Source of the DNA: JAFDZV01 sp048594725
Lineage (GTDB): Bacteria > Bacteroidota > Ignavibacteria > OLB7
Direction of reading: 5' to 3'
Assembly (NCBI GenBank): GCA_048594725.1
Contig: JBMDXA010000067.1
Span: 1 to 64,000, forward strand
Length of the DNA stretch: 64,000 nucleotides
The notes under the pieces were generated by a model. That model did no database searches and was not told the origin of the DNA. It saw nothing but the letters and a program-made list of their open reading frames with translations. Positions 1-8,463 of this stretch are shown here, piece after piece (position 1 is the stretch's first letter; every line of letters starts with the position of its first letter). The position numbers and the translations under genes are program-made.

Positions 1-111
1 GATGTCTTCTTTGCGCCTTCGCGCCTTTGCGTTGGGTTCTTCCGGCAGTGCCTACTCAGGGCCAATGGAGTATGTAGTTGCCAATCTAAAATCGCCCATC
101 GGACCTTCCTC
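1..111. other. Intergenic stretch downstream of galK with a period-8 repeat
   Basis: No gene is seen here. Positions 9-32 are three units of a degenerate 8-mer (CTTTGCGC, CTTCGCGC, CTTTGCGT). The same unit recurs near 21950 and 22002. Positions 73-90 resemble, on the reverse strand, a short piece of the period-7 GATTTTN repeats seen elsewhere in the window. Confidence 0.6.
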
Positions 112-1266
112 CTAGATCTCCCCCGCTCCATCCTCCAGTTCGATGGAGTAGACCGATGCCTCGTTGCCGGTGCGGCTGGGGTACTCGCGCATGATCGTAT
201 CGGTGAACTCCCCGATCCGCTCGCGCCGCACGAAATTCACGGTGCATCCGCCGAAGCCGCCTCCGGTCATGCGCGCGCCGATGGTCCCTTCCACGGAACG
301 GGCAATCTCCACCATCGCATCCAGTTCCGGGCAGCTTACCTCGTAGTCGTAGCGCAACGAATCGTGTGATCGGGCCATGAGCGTCCCCATTGTCCCATAA
401 TCTCCATTCCTGAGCGCATCGGCGGCGGCCAGGGTACGGGCGTTTTCGGTAATCACATGACGGCAGCGGCTGCGGATCGGCTCCGGGAGCCGGTCACCGA
501 ACCGCTCGAACTCCTCCGGGGTCACATCGCGCAGCGCCCGGATGCCGGGGAGATATTCGCGCAGCATCTCCACCCCTCGCTCGCACTCCTCGCGGCGCTT
601 GTTGTACTGCGACGATGCCAGGCTGTGCTTGACGTTGGTATCGCAGAGCACCAGCGCCATCTCCGTGGTATCCACCCGGATCGGGGTGATCTCCAGCGAG
701 CGGCAGTCGATCAGCAGCGCATGGCCGTGGCGTCCCAGCGACGAGGAGAGCTGATCCATGATGCCGCAGCGCGTCCCCACGAACGTATGTTCGGCGGTCT
801 GGGCCGCCAGCGAAAGTGCCACCATGTCGATCTGTGCCTCCGATACCTCCACCAGGGCCAGGCCGGTGCCGATCTCCAGCGCCGCCGACGAGGAGAGTCC
901 GGCACCGGACGGGATATCCGAGTGGACCATCAGATCGGCCCCACGCAGTTCCACATCGCGCATCTCCAGGATGCGCGCCACCCCCTCCACGTAATTCAGC
1001 CACGAGTTCTCCCTGGCCGATGGCTCCCCATCCAGATCGAACTCCAGGGTCTCCCCCTCCTCCACCGAGTGCACCCGCACCTTCCGGTCGTTGCGAACCG
1101 CCGCTGCCACGAGCGTGCGGCGGTTGATGGCCGCCGGGAGGACGAATCCATCGTTGTAATCGGTGTGCTCGCCGATCAGGTTCACCCGGCCGGGGGCGCT
1201 GAACAGCCGTGGGGCGGAGCCGTAGAGCTCCTGGAATCTGCGGCGAATATCTTCCGGTTCAGCCAT
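112..1266 (-). CDS. galK: Galactokinase
   Basis: Phosphorylates alpha-D-galactose with ATP to galactose-1-phosphate, the first committed step of the Leloir pathway in the cytoplasm. The 384-residue product has normal family length. It carries the galactokinase signature GRVNLIGEHTDYNDGF near the N-terminus, the GHMP-kinase ATP loop PSGAGLSSSAALE around residue 120, and the C-terminal MTGGGFGGC motif. The ATG at 1266 is preceded by GGAGGAAC and overlaps the end of galT by 8 bp, so the two are almost certainly translationally coupled. No galE or galM is adjacent, so the rest of the pathway lies outside the window. Confidence 0.97.
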   Translation of the reverse strand: MAEPEDIRRRFQELYGSAPRLFSAPGRVNLIGEHTDYNDGFVLPAAINRRTLVAAAVRNDRKVRVHSVEEGETLEFDLDGEPSARENSWLNYVEGVARILEMRDVELRGADLMVHSDIPSGAGLSSSAALEIGTGLALVEVSEAQIDMVALSLAAQTAEHTFVGTRCGIMDQLSSSLGRHGHALLIDCRSLEITPIRVDTTEMALVLCDTNVKHSLASSQYNKRREECERGVEMLREYLPGIRALRDVTPEEFERFGDRLPEPIRSRCRHVITENARTLAAADALRNGDYGTMGTLMARSHDSLRYDYEVSCPELDAMVEIARSVEGTIGARMTGGGFGGCTVNFVRRERIGEFTDTIMREYPSRTGNEASVYSIELEDGAGEI

Positions 1267-2266
1267 CGTTCCGTTCCTCCGTTGCCCACCGTACCGGCTC
1301 GATATGCGCTCGCATCTCCTCGGCCTTGAGTTCCGGCAGGGTATCGTTGATGAACATGCCCGCGCCGGTCTCGCTGCCGGCCAGATATTTCAGCTTGGTA
1401 GCGGTGCGGAGCGGGGGATAAAATTCGATATGGAAATGATAGTGGCTGTAGTCGCCTCCATCGCTCGGGCGCTGGTGGATCACCATCATATAGGGGAACG
1501 ACATGTCGAACAGCCGGTCGTAGGCCACAAGGGTCATCTTCATAAGCTCCGCCAGATCGCGCTGCTCGGCGCGCGTAAGATCGGTGAGTGCCTGAAGATG
1601 GCGCCGCGAGGAGATATGCATCTCGTACGGCCAGCGGGCGAAGAAGGGGATATAGGCCACGAACGAATCGTTTTCGGCCACCACTCGCCGTCCGTCGCGC
1701 CGTTCCTCCTCCACGATATCGCAGATCAGACAGCGTGCGGTGCGTTCCATATGCTCCTTGCACTGTCTCAATTCCGTGGCGATGCGGGGGGGGATGAACG
1801 GATAGGCATAGATCTGCCCGTGCGGGTGATGGAGCGTTACGCCGATCGCCTCCCCCTTGTTCTCGAAGATGAAGACGTACTCCACGAAATCGAGTTCGCT
1901 CAAAGCCGCGAACCGCTCGGTCCAGACGCGGATAAGCTTATCGATCCGCTCCACCGGCTCCTGCGCCAGCGTGGTGGAATGGTTGGATGAATAGAGCACC
2001 ACCTCGCAGACCCCGATGCCGGGGCGCACCGGATACAGTTCGGTTCCCTCCACCTCCGGCGGTCCCGGATCGGGACGAAGGCTGGGGAATCGGTTTTCGA
2101 AGACCACGATATCGTAGTCGGGCTCCGGCACTTCCGTCGGGAATCCCCCTTCCTTCGTCGGGCAGAGGGGGCAGTAGTCGGCCGGGGGGAGGAAGGTGCG
2201 GTTCTGGCGATGGGTGGCCGTAGCCAGCCACTCTCCTAGCAGGGGGTTCCATCGTAATTCAGACAT
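1259..2266 (-). CDS. galT: Galactose-1-phosphate uridylyltransferase
   Basis: Exchanges UMP between UDP-glucose and galactose-1-phosphate, giving UDP-galactose and glucose-1-phosphate. The 335-residue product contains the active-site HPHGQIYAYP motif (nucleophilic His of the HIT-superfamily GalT fold), a CPLCP zinc-type motif near residue 30, and a second Cys pair around CLICD. The start at 2266 was chosen because AGGAGG lies 6 nt upstream and the family-like sequence begins there; an upstream in-frame extension is low-complexity and Pro-rich. It overlaps galK by 8 bp downstream and the small ORF by 8 bp upstream, forming a three-gene unit. Confidence 0.97.
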   Translation of the reverse strand: MSELRWNPLLGEWLATATHRQNRTFLPPADYCPLCPTKEGGFPTEVPEPDYDIVVFENRFPSLRPDPGPPEVEGTELYPVRPGIGVCEVVLYSSNHSTTLAQEPVERIDKLIRVWTERFAALSELDFVEYVFIFENKGEAIGVTLHHPHGQIYAYPFIPPRIATELRQCKEHMERTARCLICDIVEEERRDGRRVVAENDSFVAYIPFFARWPYEMHISSRRHLQALTDLTRAEQRDLAELMKMTLVAYDRLFDMSFPYMMVIHQRPSDGGDYSHYHFHIEFYPPLRTATKLKYLAGSETGAGMFINDTLPELKAEEMRAHIEPVRWATEERNDG

Positions 2267-2477
2267 TCGATTCCTCCTGGCTTTCGGGGCTGGCGGGGGG
2301 CTCCGGGAGGTTCCGGTGTTCATCCTCATCCGGGGTGCCCGGAGCGCCGGCGGGAGCTGGCGTCCCGGGGGAATCACCGAACGTATAGAAGATCATGGAT
2401 CGGCCATCCGGGAGGGTTATCCTCCGCAGGTGCATATCGGTATCGCCGCCGGTGCGGCTGCTGGTATCGTGCTGCAT
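2259..2477 (-). CDS. Small conserved-looking protein leading the gal operon
   Basis: A 72-residue ORF whose stop overlaps the galT start by 8 bp, exactly the arrangement seen between galT and galK. The middle reads MHLRRITLPDGRSMIFYTF, a plausible short beta-rich domain, followed by a Pro/Glu-rich tail. I recall similar short LRRITLPDGR-type proteins in other phyla but cannot name a function. The start is uncertain: ATG 2477 or ATG 2435, neither with a strong Shine-Dalgarno, and a TTG at 2507 is also possible. The overlap pattern is the main support for its being real. Confidence 0.55.
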   Translation of the reverse strand: MQHDTSSRTGGDTDMHLRRITLPDGRSMIFYTFGDSPGTPAPAGAPGTPDEDEHRNLPEPPASPESQEESNV

Positions 2478-2992
2478 GGGGAGAGGGGACTTCAAAAAGG
2501 ACGCCAATGCCGGATGGCTGGCAGGGTATTTCCCGGCCGGCGCACGAAGCGGCGGGCCACCGGCCGGCTACCGGCGGGCGGGGCCGCGCGCAAATTATTC
2601 CTGCGCGGATTGCTGTAGCTGTTTGTAATCTCATTGTAACGCTTTAGTTTCCGCCCCGGCCTGATCGTGGGGGCCGGCGTCGGAGACGGCGAAGCCACCA
2701 CGGTTATTCGTTCGCTTCGTATTCAGGAGCATCCAGAAGGCATTGCCAGAGCCCACTCACATCTTGGATTTCATATCGCATTTCACCCTGATCTGCCGGG
2801 TTGCGGGCCTATGTCCGTTTCGCCGGACCAGATGAGAGAGCGTATGGGCGCGCAGTTCCAGCATGAGGTTACATTCGGCGTACAGTGGTGATTGGTGCCC
2901 CATGGGGGCACCTGAATGGTTCGGCAGGTAATAAACGGCACATCAGCCTGTATCATACTCCGTCTTTTCCGTTCCACTAACAGAGGAATTGT
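2478..2992. other. Divergent intergenic region between the gal operon and hppA
   Basis: About 515 bp without a convincing gene; short ORFs here have no family resemblance. It must hold the promoters for the gal unit (leftward) and hppA (rightward), but I could not assign -10/-35 elements with confidence. A perfect 8-bp hairpin (GGTGCCCC/GGGGCACC, 3-nt loop) sits at 2894-2912. Confidence 0.6.
2894..2912. repeat. Short perfect hairpin upstream of hppA
   Basis: The arms GGTGCCCC (2894-2901) and GGGGCACC (2905-2912) enclose a 3-nt loop. It lies about 80 bp before the hppA start. A very similar hairpin occurs at 41599-41620, so it may be a small dispersed palindrome rather than an hppA-specific control site. 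Confidence 0.5.
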
Positions 2993-5530
2993 ATGGTCTC
3001 AGCTACTCCAGGAACACACGACTTCAGCCAGGAGAACGATTCATATTCGCATACCTTGAGTGGGTGTAGTACCTCGACGAAAGGGTATTGGCGGGGGATA
3101 CTGCCGCGGGTGATATTCACTACGCTGCTCCTGATGCTGTGGGGGCTGGCAGGGTCGGCCCTCTTTGCGCAACCGACCGGCGGGATACCGCAGCACAGCG
3201 GGGGGGAGGCCAATCTCGTGCTTCCGGATCTCGGGCAGGTGGAGTTCATGGGCATCAACGGGCGCACCCTGCTGATGATCGGCATGGCCGTCTGCGTGGT
3301 GGGCCTGCTGTTCGGTCTGCTCATCTCCGGCACGCTCAGGCGCCTGCCGGTGCATCGTTCCATGCTGGAAGTCTCCGAACTGATCTTCGAGACGTGCAAG
3401 GCATATCTGCTTCAGCAGGGGAAATTCATCCTGATTCTGGAGGTGTTCGTCGCGGTCATCATCGCCGTGTACTTCGGCCTGCTGCAGGACTTCGGCGCAG
3501 CCAAGGTGGCGATGATCCTTCTGTTCACGCTGATCGGCATCGCCGGAAGTTATGGCGTTGCCTGGTTCGGCATCCGGATCAACACCTACGCGAACTCCCG
3601 CGCGGCATTCGCATCGCTGGGAGGCAAGCCCTTCCCGGTGTTCGATATCCCGCTGAAGGCCGGCATCAGCATCGGCATGATGCTCATCAGCGTTGAACTG
3701 ATCCTGATGCTTCTGATCCTTCTGTTTGTTCCGGGAAGTTATGCGGGGGCATGCTTCATCGGCTTTGCCATCGGCGAATCGCTCTGCGCGGCGGCGCTCC
3801 GTATCGCCGGAGGCATCTTCACCAAGATCGCGGACATCGGCTCGGATCTGATGAAGATCGTCTTCAATATCAAGGAGGACGACGCCCGCAATCCTGGGGT
3901 GATCGCCGACTGTACCGGCGACAACGCAGGCGACTCGATCGGCCCCAGCGCCGATGCGTTCGAGACCTACGGGGTTACCGCCGTGGCGCTCATCACCTTT
4001 ATCATGCTTGCGGTTCCAAGCGCCATCACCCAGGTTCAGCTTCTGGTCTGGATCTTCATGATGAGCGTGATGATGGTGGTTGCCAGCGGCCTCTCCTATC
4101 TGATCAACAACGTCATCGCCAGGGGACGCTACGGCCGCGCCTCGCAGATGAACTTCGAGGCTCCGCTGACGTCGCTTGTCTGGCTGACCTCGCTGGTCTC
4201 GGTGGTGCTCACCTACATCCTCTCGTACCTGCTGATTCCGGATCTGGGCGATGGAAGCCTGTGGTGGAAGCTCTCCACGGTCATCACCTGCGGTACGCTG
4301 GCCGGTGCCATCATCCCGGAGCTGGTGAAGGCATTCACCTCTACCGAGTCGGGCCATGTCCGTGAGGTGGTCACATCCTCGCGCGAGGGTGGGGCATCGC
4401 TCAACATTCTGTCGGGTCTCGTGTCCGGCAACTTCAGCGCATACTGGCTCGGCATCGTCTTCGTGATGCTGATGGGGATAGCCTATCTGGTGAGCCAGAC
4501 CGGTCTGGGCGATCTGATGAATGCCGCTCCGGTGTTCGCGTTCGGTCTGGTTGCGTTCGGGTTCCTCAGCATGGGGCCGGTTACCATCGCGGTGGATTCG
4601 TACGGTCCGGTGACCGACAATGCGCAGTCGGTGTTCGAGCTTTCGGTGATCGAGGCCATTCCCGGGATCGAAGGGGAGCTGAAGAAGGATTTCGGCGTGG
4701 ATGTGAATTTCAGCCAGGCCAAGCAGATTCTGGAGGAGAACGACAGCGCCGGCAATACCTTCAAGGCCACTGCAAAGCCGGTGCTGATAGGTACGGCCGT
4801 GGTGGGTTCCACCACGATGATCTTCTCCATCATTGTGGCGCTCACCAACGGTCTGACGCAGAACCTGGAGATGCTTTCGCTGCTGCATCCGCCGTTCCTG
4901 CTGGGGCTTATCATCGGCGGCGCGGTGATCTACTGGTTTACCGGCGCCACCATCCAGGCGGTCTCCACCGGCGCCTACCGTGCCGTGGAGTTCATCAAGG
5001 CCAATATCAGGCTTGAGGGGGTGACCAAGGCATCGGTTGCCGACAGCAAGCGGGTGGTGGAGATCTGTACGCAGTACGCGCAGCGGGGCATGTTCAACAT
5101 CTTCGTGGTGATCTTCTGCGCCGCGCTTGCGTTCGCGTTCCTGGAGCCATACTTCTTCATCGGCTATCTGATGTCGATCGCCCTGTTCGGCCTGTACCAG
5201 GCGGTCTTCATGGCGAATGCCGGTGGTGCCTGGGATAATGCCAAGAAGCTGGTGGAGGTGGATCTGAAGGAGAAGGGAACTCCTCTGCATTCGGCGACGG
5301 TGGTGGGTGACACGGTGGGTGATCCGTTCAAGGATACCTCGTCGGTGGCGATGAACCCGGTCATCAAGTTCACCACGCTCTTCGGCCTTCTGGCGGTGGA
5401 GCTTGCCGTAAGCCTGACCGCGCAGCAGGGCTCCACCCTGACCAATATCCTCGCGGCGGTGTTCTTCATCATCACCTGCATCTTCGTCTGGCGCTCCTTC
5501 TACGGCATGCGCATTCAGAGCAGGGGGTAG
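2993..5530 (+). CDS. hppA: Membrane-bound ion-translocating pyrophosphatase
   Basis: Hydrolyses pyrophosphate and couples this to H+ or Na+ export across the cytoplasmic membrane. The 845-residue protein has many hydrophobic helices and the pyrophosphate-binding segment around residues 300-320 (EDDARNPGVIADCTGDNAGD), followed later by the expected acidic motifs (DNAQSVFELS, GDTVGDPFKDTSS). The N-terminus (residues about 35-65) carries an extra hydrophobic stretch ending ALFAQ that looks like a cleavable leader. At the K+-dependence position the sequence reads GNTFKATAK, with Lys where K+-dependent enzymes have Ala, which suggests a K+-independent type. The sequence is divergent, so the ion specificity is open. 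AGAGGA precedes ATG 2993. Confidence 0.95.
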   Translation: MVSATPGTHDFSQENDSYSHTLSGCSTSTKGYWRGILPRVIFTTLLLMLWGLAGSALFAQPTGGIPQHSGGEANLVLPDLGQVEFMGINGRTLLMIGMAVCVVGLLFGLLISGTLRRLPVHRSMLEVSELIFETCKAYLLQQGKFILILEVFVAVIIAVYFGLLQDFGAAKVAMILLFTLIGIAGSYGVAWFGIRINTYANSRAAFASLGGKPFPVFDIPLKAGISIGMMLISVELILMLLILLFVPGSYAGACFIGFAIGESLCAAALRIAGGIFTKIADIGSDLMKIVFNIKEDDARNPGVIADCTGDNAGDSIGPSADAFETYGVTAVALITFIMLAVPSAITQVQLLVWIFMMSVMMVVASGLSYLINNVIARGRYGRASQMNFEAPLTSLVWLTSLVSVVLTYILSYLLIPDLGDGSLWWKLSTVITCGTLAGAIIPELVKAFTSTESGHVREVVTSSREGGASLNILSGLVSGNFSAYWLGIVFVMLMGIAYLVSQTGLGDLMNAAPVFAFGLVAFGFLSMGPVTIAVDSYGPVTDNAQSVFELSVIEAIPGIEGELKKDFGVDVNFSQAKQILEENDSAGNTFKATAKPVLIGTAVVGSTTMIFSIIVALTNGLTQNLEMLSLLHPPFLLGLIIGGAVIYWFTGATIQAVSTGAYRAVEFIKANIRLEGVTKASVADSKRVVEICTQYAQRGMFNIFVVIFCAALAFAFLEPYFFIGYLMSIALFGLYQAVFMANAGGAWDNAKKLVEVDLKEKGTPLHSATVVGDTVGDPFKDTSSVAMNPVIKFTTLFGLLAVELAVSLTAQQGSTLTNILAAVFFIITCIFVWRSFYGMRIQSRG

Positions 5531-5563
5531 GCGGAGATTTCCGAGACGATGGATTGATGCACT

Positions 5564-5591
5564 GCGGGCCGTTCCGAAAGGAGCGGCCCGC
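5564..5591 (+). terminator. Terminator after hppA
   Basis: An 8-bp GC stem GCGGGCCG (5564-5571) pairs with CGGCCCGC (5584-5591) about 33 bp after the hppA stop. There is only a weak T tract. Confidence 0.6.
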
Positions 5592-5961
5592 GTGATTTAC
5601 GGGGATGGGGGAGCATCGCTCTACGGATCGGGCCATCACGGGCGGATGTATCCCGCCACCGACGTTCCGCCACACCGATGTGAAATCTGCTCTGGGGAGG
5701 AAGGGACGTGATGAGTACGGGCTGCGCCCGCTGCCAGTGGTACGTGGCATTCAAGGGGATGTACCGTGGGGCGTATGGCTGGCTCCAGCGGCGATGGACA
5801 AGCCCATGCCGAGCACGGGTTTTCTCCGGTAATCGAACCTCCCGATAACGCCACCGGCGTCGTCCGCTTGTACGAACGACGCCGGTAGTTGACGTGTGAA
5901 TGGACCTTGTACCCACATGCTCAACGGAGGCCGGCGGGAAAAGGTTAGCGGGGGGAGAACA
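5592..5961. other. Convergent intergenic region hppA / aldehyde dehydrogenase
   Basis: About 370 bp with no supported gene. It lies between two convergent genes and contains a hairpin at each side (5564-5591 and 5853-5886). Confidence 0.55.
5853..5886 (-). terminator. Terminator after the aldehyde dehydrogenase gene
   Basis: An 11-bp perfect stem, ACCGGCGTCGT (5853-5863) with ACGACGCCGGT (5876-5886), 75 bp beyond the stop at 5962. No clear T run follows on the minus strand. Confidence 0.5.
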
Positions 5962-7479
5962 TTAATTCAGATCCACCCAGACGGTCTTGGTCTGCGTATA
6001 GGTTTCCAGCGCGGCGGCGCCAAGCTCGCGGCCGAATCCGGACTCCTTGTAGCCGCCGAACGGCAGGGCGTTGTCGGTCATGTTATAGGTATTGATCCAG
6101 ACCGTGCCGGCCTTGATGCCGCGTGCGAAGGTGTGCGCCTTCTTCAGATCGTTGGTCCAGACGGCGGCGGCCAGACCGTAGCGGCTGGCGTTGGCGATGG
6201 CAAGGGCCTCGGCCGGATCATTGAAGGTGATTACCGAGGCCACCGGCCCGAAAATCTCCTCCTGCGCGATCGTCATATCGTTCCGCACGTTGTCGAACAC
6301 GGTGGGGGTGACGAAGTAGCCATGTTCTCCCACGCGGGCGCCGCCGGCCACCAGGGTTGCCCCTTCCTCCTGTCCCTTGGCGATATAGCCCAGCACGCGG
6401 TTCATCTGATCCTCGCTCACCAGCGAGCCCATGCGGGTCTTGGGATCGAGCGGATCGCCCACCACCATCTTGCCGGCGCGCCCGGCCAGGATCTCCATGA
6501 ACTGTTCGCGCGCCGATTCCTCTATAAGAATACGGCTGCCGGCGGTGCACATCTGCCCCTGGTTGAAGAAGATGCCGGCCAGGGCCACCTTGGCGGCAAG
6601 CTCCAGATTGGAGTCGGCAAAGACCACATTGGGGGACTTGCCGCCCAGTTCGAGCGTCACCTTCTTCAGCGACGAGGCCGCATTGCGCATGATGGTCTTG
6701 CCCACCTCCACCGATCCGGTGAACGCGATCTTATCCACGTCGGGATGATCGACCAGGGCGGCACCGGCGCTTTCGCCGAGCCCGGTGACGATATTGACCA
6801 CACCTTTCGGCAGGCCGGCCTCCATCATCAGCTCTCCCAGGCGGAGGATCGAGAGGGAGGTCTGCTCGGCCGGCTTTATCACGATCGTATTGCCGCAGGC
6901 GAGTGCCGGGGCGATCTTCCAGGTAGCCATCTGGATGGGGAAGTTCCAGGGGATGATCTGGCCGCAGACCCCCACCGGCTCGCGAAGCGTATAGGCGAAC
7001 GCATTTGCGCGGGCGTTCGGCTCCACGGTCTCGCCGGTGGTTTTTCCGGCCCATCCGGCATAATAGCGGAAGCAGGCGATCGACTGGGGGAGATCCACCT
7101 TGAGCGATTCCACGAGCGGCTTGCCGTTGTCGATGGTTTCCAGCTCGGCCAGTTCCTCGATATTCTGCTCCATCAGATCGGCGATCTTCCAGAGGAGGCG
7201 GCCACGGTCGGCGCCGTTCATCTTCCGGTATTCTCCCCCATCGAAGGCGCGGCGGGCGGCCTGAACGGCGCGGTCCACATCCTCGCGCTCGCCGGCGGCA
7301 ACATGGGCTATCGTCTCGCCGGTGCCGGGATAGACGGTTTCGAAGGTCTTTCCGGAGGCCGCATCCACCCATTCTCCATCGATCAGCATCCGGCCGTAGC
7401 GGAGCAGGCCCTGCTGGTTCAACTGGTTCTTCTGGGGTTTCAGATGGGCGATGGCCCCGTTCGTGATTGTCTCCTGCAT
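5962..7479 (-). CDS. NAD(P)-dependent aldehyde dehydrogenase
   Basis: Oxidises an aldehyde to the carboxylic acid. The 505-residue length and sequence fit the class 1/2 or betaine-aldehyde-type ALDH superfamily: the IIPWNFPI segment of the cofactor-binding region, FTGSVEVGK at the nucleotide fold, catalytic Glu in LELGGKSP, catalytic Cys in FNQGQMCTAGSR, and the C-terminal PFGGYKESGFGRE. The physiological substrate cannot be read from the sequence; no choline or amine genes are adjacent. The gene is monocistronic, with a hairpin downstream. Upstream of ATG 7479 there is only a weak GAGAGA. Confidence 0.93.
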   Translation of the reverse strand: MQETITNGAIAHLKPQKNQLNQQGLLRYGRMLIDGEWVDAASGKTFETVYPGTGETIAHVAAGEREDVDRAVQAARRAFDGGEYRKMNGADRGRLLWKIADLMEQNIEELAELETIDNGKPLVESLKVDLPQSIACFRYYAGWAGKTTGETVEPNARANAFAYTLREPVGVCGQIIPWNFPIQMATWKIAPALACGNTIVIKPAEQTSLSILRLGELMMEAGLPKGVVNIVTGLGESAGAALVDHPDVDKIAFTGSVEVGKTIMRNAASSLKKVTLELGGKSPNVVFADSNLELAAKVALAGIFFNQGQMCTAGSRILIEESAREQFMEILAGRAGKMVVGDPLDPKTRMGSLVSEDQMNRVLGYIAKGQEEGATLVAGGARVGEHGYFVTPTVFDNVRNDMTIAQEEIFGPVASVITFNDPAEALAIANASRYGLAAAVWTNDLKKAHTFARGIKAGTVWINTYNMTDNALPFGGYKESGFGRELGAAALETYTQTKTVWVDLN

Positions 7480-8058
7480 GCTCTATCTCTCGGTGAAAAA
7501 TTTCTGAATGCTGCGTTGCGAGAAGGGCCAAAGATACAAGATCCCGAGAATTACCCCCACGAAGGGAGATAATTCTTGCCTGATATGGCGCCGGGGCTTT
7601 CCTCGTCGGTGAAAGGGTAGTATTTTCGGTCCCGGCATCTCTACCCGGTGTGTATTACCGCTGGTCCAATGGTGATATGCTCTCATCGTACCGCTCATCT
7701 TCTTGAACGCGAGATCCCGATGCCGCACTGCGGTACTCCGTAACGCTGGTCCGGAGCGAGGAGATTCGGGGGATGCATCACGGCGCATATGCTGCAATCA
7801 AGCAGTTCCACATCATAATTCGTTTCAACAGATTCCCTGTCCGTACCAACCAGATTCCGATCCGCTACCCTTCTTTGAATTAGAGGTCCCTACGCGTTCG
7901 CGAACCACGATAATCTACGTATCAGCGCATACAGTATAGGATCGCAGGCTTGATTACGACGCTTATCCGGGTGATCCCATTCCGGAGAGTCCATCGTACC
8001 ATCATAGTGCCTCCGCTGCTGTAATGCACTCATCAACTAACCTCATATAACAATCCCA
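7480..8058. other. Intergenic region upstream of the aldehyde dehydrogenase and Trx-like genes
   Basis: About 580 bp with no convincing gene. An imperfect inverted repeat, AGAATTA (7547-7553) and TAATTCT (7570-7576), lies about 70 bp upstream of the aldehyde dehydrogenase start and could be an operator or leader hairpin. Nothing else could be assigned. Confidence 0.5.
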
Positions 8059-8292
8059 ATGATCCCAACAGCCCATTTTCCGGTACTTGTAGACTTCTGG
8101 AGCGCTACAGCCGATCCGTCGCACACGCTCACCGAGGTCTGGGACGATCTTGTCCAGGACTATATGAACATTGCCGAGATCACCGAGTTCAGGATCCAGC
8201 AGCAGCTCAACGGTGGCTCCACGCTCACCTATATGAAGGATGAGGCCGCCCAGAAGGTCATTCTCAAGTACATTCATGTGATCCGCCCATAA
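8059..8292 (+). CDS. Short thioredoxin-like protein lacking the CxxC active site
   Basis: A 77-residue ORF that begins, after seven residues, with PVLVDFW, identical to the segment just before the active site of the true thioredoxin at 37276-37614. Where that protein has CGPC this one has ADPS (residues 18-21), keeping only the proline. The helix that follows (LTEVWDDLVQDY) also matches a thioredoxin helix in pattern, and a shortened C-terminal part follows. Without cysteines it cannot be a disulfide reductase; it may be a structural or binding module. No Shine-Dalgarno is visible before ATG 8059. A strong terminator 100 bp downstream supports it as a transcription unit. An overlapping antisense ORF is less protein-like. 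Confidence 0.6.
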   Translation: MIPTAHFPVLVDFWSATADPSHTLTEVWDDLVQDYMNIAEITEFRIQQQLNGGSTLTYMKDEAAQKVILKYIHVIRP

Positions 8293-8397
8293 TCACATGG
8301 TATACGTTGCGCTCCGCCGCCGGACATGGATGCACACTATCCCGGCTGCGGAACCGAGCAATGATTCTTCCGGAGCCATCTGGTTCCAGAGAGTGAT

Positions 8398-8436
8398 GAA
8401 AAGCCCGGATCAGCACCATGCCGATCCGGGCTTTTC
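8398..8436. terminator. Strong bidirectional terminator
   Basis: A 14-bp perfect stem, GAAAAGCCCGGATC (8398-8411) with GATCCGGGCTTTTC (8423-8436), starting with A4 and ending in T4. It sits between the converging Trx-like gene and lpxH and can serve both. Confidence 0.85.
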
Positions 8437-8463
8437 AGTGGAATATTTCCGGGCGATGATGGT

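Noticed and set aside
3041..5290. 749-codon open frame antisense to hppA
   Set aside because: It is the mirror of a well-supported membrane protein; the product is full of His/Asp/Gln with no hydrophobic core, as expected for a GC-rich shadow frame.
5896..7572. 558-codon plus-strand frame over the aldehyde dehydrogenase gene
   Set aside because: A shadow of a gene with intact ALDH motifs; composition is His/Gly/Ala-rich without recognisable domains.
8002..8277. Minus-strand 91-codon ORF opposite the thioredoxin-like gene
   Set aside because: The plus-strand product matches TrxA over PVLVDFW and the active-site segment, which the antisense product cannot explain.
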